Shown piece by piece: positions 60,921 through 64,000 of a stretch of 64,000 nt of DNA. A model generated the notes under the pieces. The model saw nothing but the letters and a program-made list of their open reading frames with translations, was not told where the DNA came from and made no database searches. The DNA lies in the NCBI GenBank assembly GCA_916700875.1, contig CAKAKS010000273.1, positions 1 to 64,000 of the forward strand, given 5' to 3'. A program made the translations under genes and the position numbers. The DNA is from Sebastes aleutianus. Lineage: Eukaryota > Chordata > Actinopteri > Perciformes > Sebastidae. Numbering within the stretch: the first letter of the stretch is position 1; each line of letters starts with the position of its first letter.

Positions 60921-63189
60921 AAACAAACACAAACAAACACAACAACACGTGAGTCTCAACTCGCCTGTAGATACAGACCTCAGGGTGGAGTCCTGTTTAT
61001 ATGAGCACTCTGTAGTGGTGCAAAGTCAATTTACACAAGCACTTTACTCAGTAGTTAAAGTTAGCAACTTCTATTATTAATGTTTCTTCTTTCTCTTCAG
61101 ATATTTATTTGTTGCATCACTGCAGACTGTAACGGGACAGAGTGTTTCCTTATACATACACCTGTGTATATATACATACTGTATATGCTATGATACCTTC
61201 CCATTAATACTTCTATGGAGTCATAGGAGTGCCATAAAAAAGAATACATCTGTAAAAGAATAAGAAAATAAATGTGGGAATATAAAGACAAATAACAAAC
61301 AAAATATAAAATAATACATTTAATTTATTTTCACATTTAACAATCAAAAATAAATGAATTATTAAATGAATAACTCAATAAATTAATAATATGTCCCAAA
61401 ATTCAGTAAAATATATTAAAAATAAATTAGCCATTAACTAATTAATAAATGTGATATAAATTGATATTTCTGTTTTAATTAGCTTTTTTATTTATTTATC
61501 TTTGTAATAATTCCCTTATTTATTTACTTTTTATTTTTAGTTATTTTATATGTGTTTTTAAATTGATGTATTTATTTTTGTATTTATGTATTATTTATTT
61601 GTTATTTATTTATTTCTGCACGATTTTTGCTTTCACCCCTTATTTATTACCCTAAACGTATTTATTTCTGCATTTTTTAAAATAAAATAATAGAGTAATA
61701 TATATGAAAAAATAAATAAATATATTTTAAAATATATAATATAATGTACAGAAAATATATACAGAAATAAATGAACAAATAAATGTGAAAATCTATTTTT
61801 TTATATTTGTCTTTTATTATTTGTCTTTATATTTCGATATTTATACATTTATTTATTCCTCTTTATATTGCACATTTATTTTCTATATATAACCTTTTAC
61901 AGACAGTACATCATGTGCACATCTTATATCATGGATCTAAGTCAGAGGTTGTGTATATTTGGAGCCGTCTGTGTTTGTGTTCATATGTTGAATAGGGTAA
62001 ATATAAATACTGTTTAAAAGATAAACAACCGACCCCAGACAGCTGACCTCCAGGCACGGGAGAGCTCTGTGTCAGGTGACATGTCTTCAGCGTGGCAGCT
62101 GAATGATGCGAGTCGTTGATGTCCTCTGTCTTTATCTGAGACAGCGAAAGCACAACCAGTAACAGTATTAACTTCTAATAAATACATTTAATAATATAAA
62201 GCATAAGAAACATAATCTGAGGATAATCTCAGGGGCAAATGAGTGCATGTTGACGTGTGTTTGTGTTCGTGTTCACTCGCTCTAGGACCAGTTTGGTCAC
62301 TAAACACGACACAAAGAGTGATAGACTCTCTCCCTCCCCTGGGCAAGCCAGTATGCAAATAAACCCCCACCGACCTAACCCCTGAAAGCCATCATGGCAC
62401 TTCCTGAAAAACACTGAGCGCTGTGAAAGAAACCCTGCTCCTTGCCAAGAAAAAAGAGTGTTTGGAGAAGTATCCAAATAGCTGCAAACTATTTGAGATG
62501 TTTCTAAAAAGATGGCAGTCACTGTTGACATCTGTGGGAGAGTTTATCCCCGAGGATGTTAGCCGTCTCACAGTCAGTGATAAAAGGCAAAAAGATCAGC
62601 AGCGTTCTCGTCGCTCTCGGCTATTTATACTCCAACTGAGCTTCGTTATTAATGATTATACAGAAAGTCTTGTGATAATCTTTCTTGTACTTGTCATCAG
62701 AGACAGAAACCAGCGATGAATTTATCCATATAACATCTTTGTTTTATTAAAGCCCCTTTCTCTACTTTATTGTTGTATTTTGCACAAATGTTTCCTAAAT
62801 AAATGTTTAGCTGCTGCTTTTTATGACCCAACTCGAGTAAACTGTGGCACCAAGAAGGCCTGATATTGAGTAGATTAGACATTAAAAAAATGATGGCAAC
62901 AAAGTGACATTCAATATTATTGAATATATTAAAGTTCTGCAGTACCGAGTTAATATAATTCATTTTATTAAGTGAATCCAAATCCAATTATCTAGATATT
63001 TAGTAAGCTTATATCAATTTCACCCAGATAATTAGTAAATATTTATTAATTTCATCAGATAATTAGTAAATATAAATCAATTTGACCCAGATAATTAATA
63101 AATATAAATCAATTTCATCAGATAATTAGTAAATATAAATGAATTTGTTCAGATCCTTAGTAATTATAAACAGTTTTCCTTCTGAAGAG

Positions 63190-63930
63190 AGATTTGTCAA
63201 GTATTTAATACTCTTATCAACATGGGAGTTGGCAAATATGCTGCTTTATGAAAATATCAATTAACAACACAAAAACAATGACAGATATATTCCAGAAACC
63301 CTCACAGGTACTGAATATAGCATAAAGACTTAGCATGTCCGAAAAAAGTCCAAAAAAAAATGTAAAATAAAAAAAAATGTCAGAAAAATATTTTAAAAAA
63401 GTCTGGAAAATGTCTGACAAATGTATGAAAAAAAGTAAAAAAAAATGTCTGAAAAATGTCCGAAATATGTCCAAAAAAAGTACGACAAATATCCAACAAA
63501 TGTCAGACAAATCTCCGACAATTGTCCAAAAAAAGTAAAACAAATGTCTGAAAAATATTTGAAAAATGTCCAAAAAAAATAAGAATAATGTCCGAAAAAA
63601 AGTCAGAAAAATATCCACAAAATATTCTCCAATCATAACATGGCAAACTGCAGCCCAACAGGCAACAACAGCTGTCAGTGTGTCAGTGTGCTGACTTGAC
63701 TATGACTTGCCCCAAACTGCATGTGATTATCATAAAGTGGGCATGTCTGTAAAGGGGAGACTCGTGGGTACCCATAGAACCCATTTTCATTAACACATCT
63801 GGAGGTCAGAGGTCAAGGGACACCTTTGAAAATGGACATGTCAGTTTTCCATCGCCAAAATGTAGTCTAAGTTTGGAGCGTTATTTAACCTCCTTCATGA
63901 CATGCTAGATTCCAAAATTTGACAGCCCTA
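63190..63930. mobile_element. Mirror copy of GGGCTGTCAA element with tandem array
   Basis: Reverse complement of 10218-10960. The tandem array at 63340-63620 is reorganised relative to the left arm, while the ends agree closely. The window stops 70 bp later, still inside the palindrome. Confidence 0.7.
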
Positions 63931-64000
63931 ATTATTACAGAAAGTGTATATATATATAATTAATAGATCTGAGAAGATGGTTGAACTGCTGCAACTGGAT

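Larger units (their letters stand above)
54397..62135 (-). pseudogene. pou2f3: Second, disrupted and partial copy of pou2f3 (right arm)
   Basis: Exons 3-12 of the 12 are in the window, in transcript order: 62135-62034, 60910-60805, 60056-59969, 59485-59309, 58346-58206, 58016-57882, 56567-56402, 56234-56192, 55514-55394, 54439-54397. Exon 2 would fall near 64430, outside. Exon 5 lacks one base (GG for GGG, about 60026), exon 7 lacks one (about 58235), exon 8 gains one A (57945-57948) and exon 9 gains one G (56506-56508). The last two hit the basic start of the homeodomain and the stretch just before its recognition helix, so DNA binding would be lost. The exon 4 acceptor also differs from the left copy. 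Exon 6 and exons 10-12 keep the same length. Error in an unpolished haplotype is a strong alternative to real decay. Confidence 0.85.
37177..64000 (-). repeat. Right arm of giant inverted repeat (runs off window)
   Basis: Mirror image of 10149-37047 containing a second slc37a2 and a second, partial pou2f3. It is collinear with the left arm but has small indels in ten exons, different lengths of simple repeats, scattered substitutions and a replaced segment in pou2f3 intron 5. The differences are too many for one molecule read on both strands. They look like two haplotypes plus base-level sequence error, or an old duplicate. Confidence 0.95.

Noticed and set aside
10149..64000. A single-molecule hairpin read (missed adapter) as the cause of the palindrome
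   Set aside because: The arms differ by a replaced intron segment, a microsatellite expansion and paired substitutions at a splice site, which one template read on both strands would not give. A haplotype join remains possible.

Overview
The window is vertebrate nuclear DNA and almost certainly comes from a spiny-rayed (percomorph) teleost. Two spliced vertebrate genes with canonical GT-AG introns are present, and the introns are full of AT-rich minisatellites, CA/TG microsatellites, hAT-like elements and TTAA-flanked MITE-like elements of types common in percomorph genomes. The species cannot be named from the sequence. No rRNA, tRNA, CRISPR array, viral gene or bacterial feature was seen.

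The main fact about the window is its architecture. From about 10149 to the right edge it is one giant inverted repeat. The left arm (10149-37047) reads back as the right arm (37177-64000) around an asymmetric spacer of about 129 bp. Both arms carry the same genes, introns and repeats in mirror order. Exon-to-exon coordinate sums stay between 74084 and 74215 over 26 kb, so net length drift is under 0.5%. The right arm runs off the window, so the full arm length is unknown.

Left part: 1-3390 is AT-rich flank. It holds a roughly 17-copy minisatellite, a possible leftward 5' UTR exon, and a MITE. pou2f3 (POU domain class 2 transcription factor 3, 12 coding exons, 399 aa) runs rightward from 3713 to 19746. 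slc37a2 (sugar-phosphate/phosphate exchanger of the major facilitator superfamily, 18 coding exons, 500 aa) runs leftward from 36313 to 23483. The two are tail to tail, and every left-arm exon joins into an open reading frame. Right part: slc37a2 is repeated rightward (37902-50702) and pou2f3 leftward (from 54397 to beyond the window). The two slc37a2 copies are therefore head to head, about 1.6 kb apart.

The right-arm copies differ from the left in a lopsided way. Ten small indels fall in about 2.6 kb of coding sequence, nine of them one-base changes in short homopolymer runs, while coding substitutions are few. One indel creates an in-frame stop in slc37a2; four shift frame in pou2f3, two of them inside the homeodomain. 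Non-coding sequence also differs by substitutions, microsatellite length and at least one replaced segment. The likeliest reading is an assembly join of two haplotypes in opposite orientation, with the right one poorly polished. A genuine palindromic duplication with a decaying arm is the exciting alternative; read-depth, junction-spanning reads or PCR would decide.

Functionally, pou2f3 is the octamer-binding regulator of tuft/chemosensory and epidermal cells, and slc37a2 is an endoplasmic-reticulum sugar-phosphate antiporter prominent in macrophages. Nothing in the sequence shows them working in one pathway. Human orthologs both lie on chromosome 11q23-q24, so their adjacency here may be a compact form of an old linkage.
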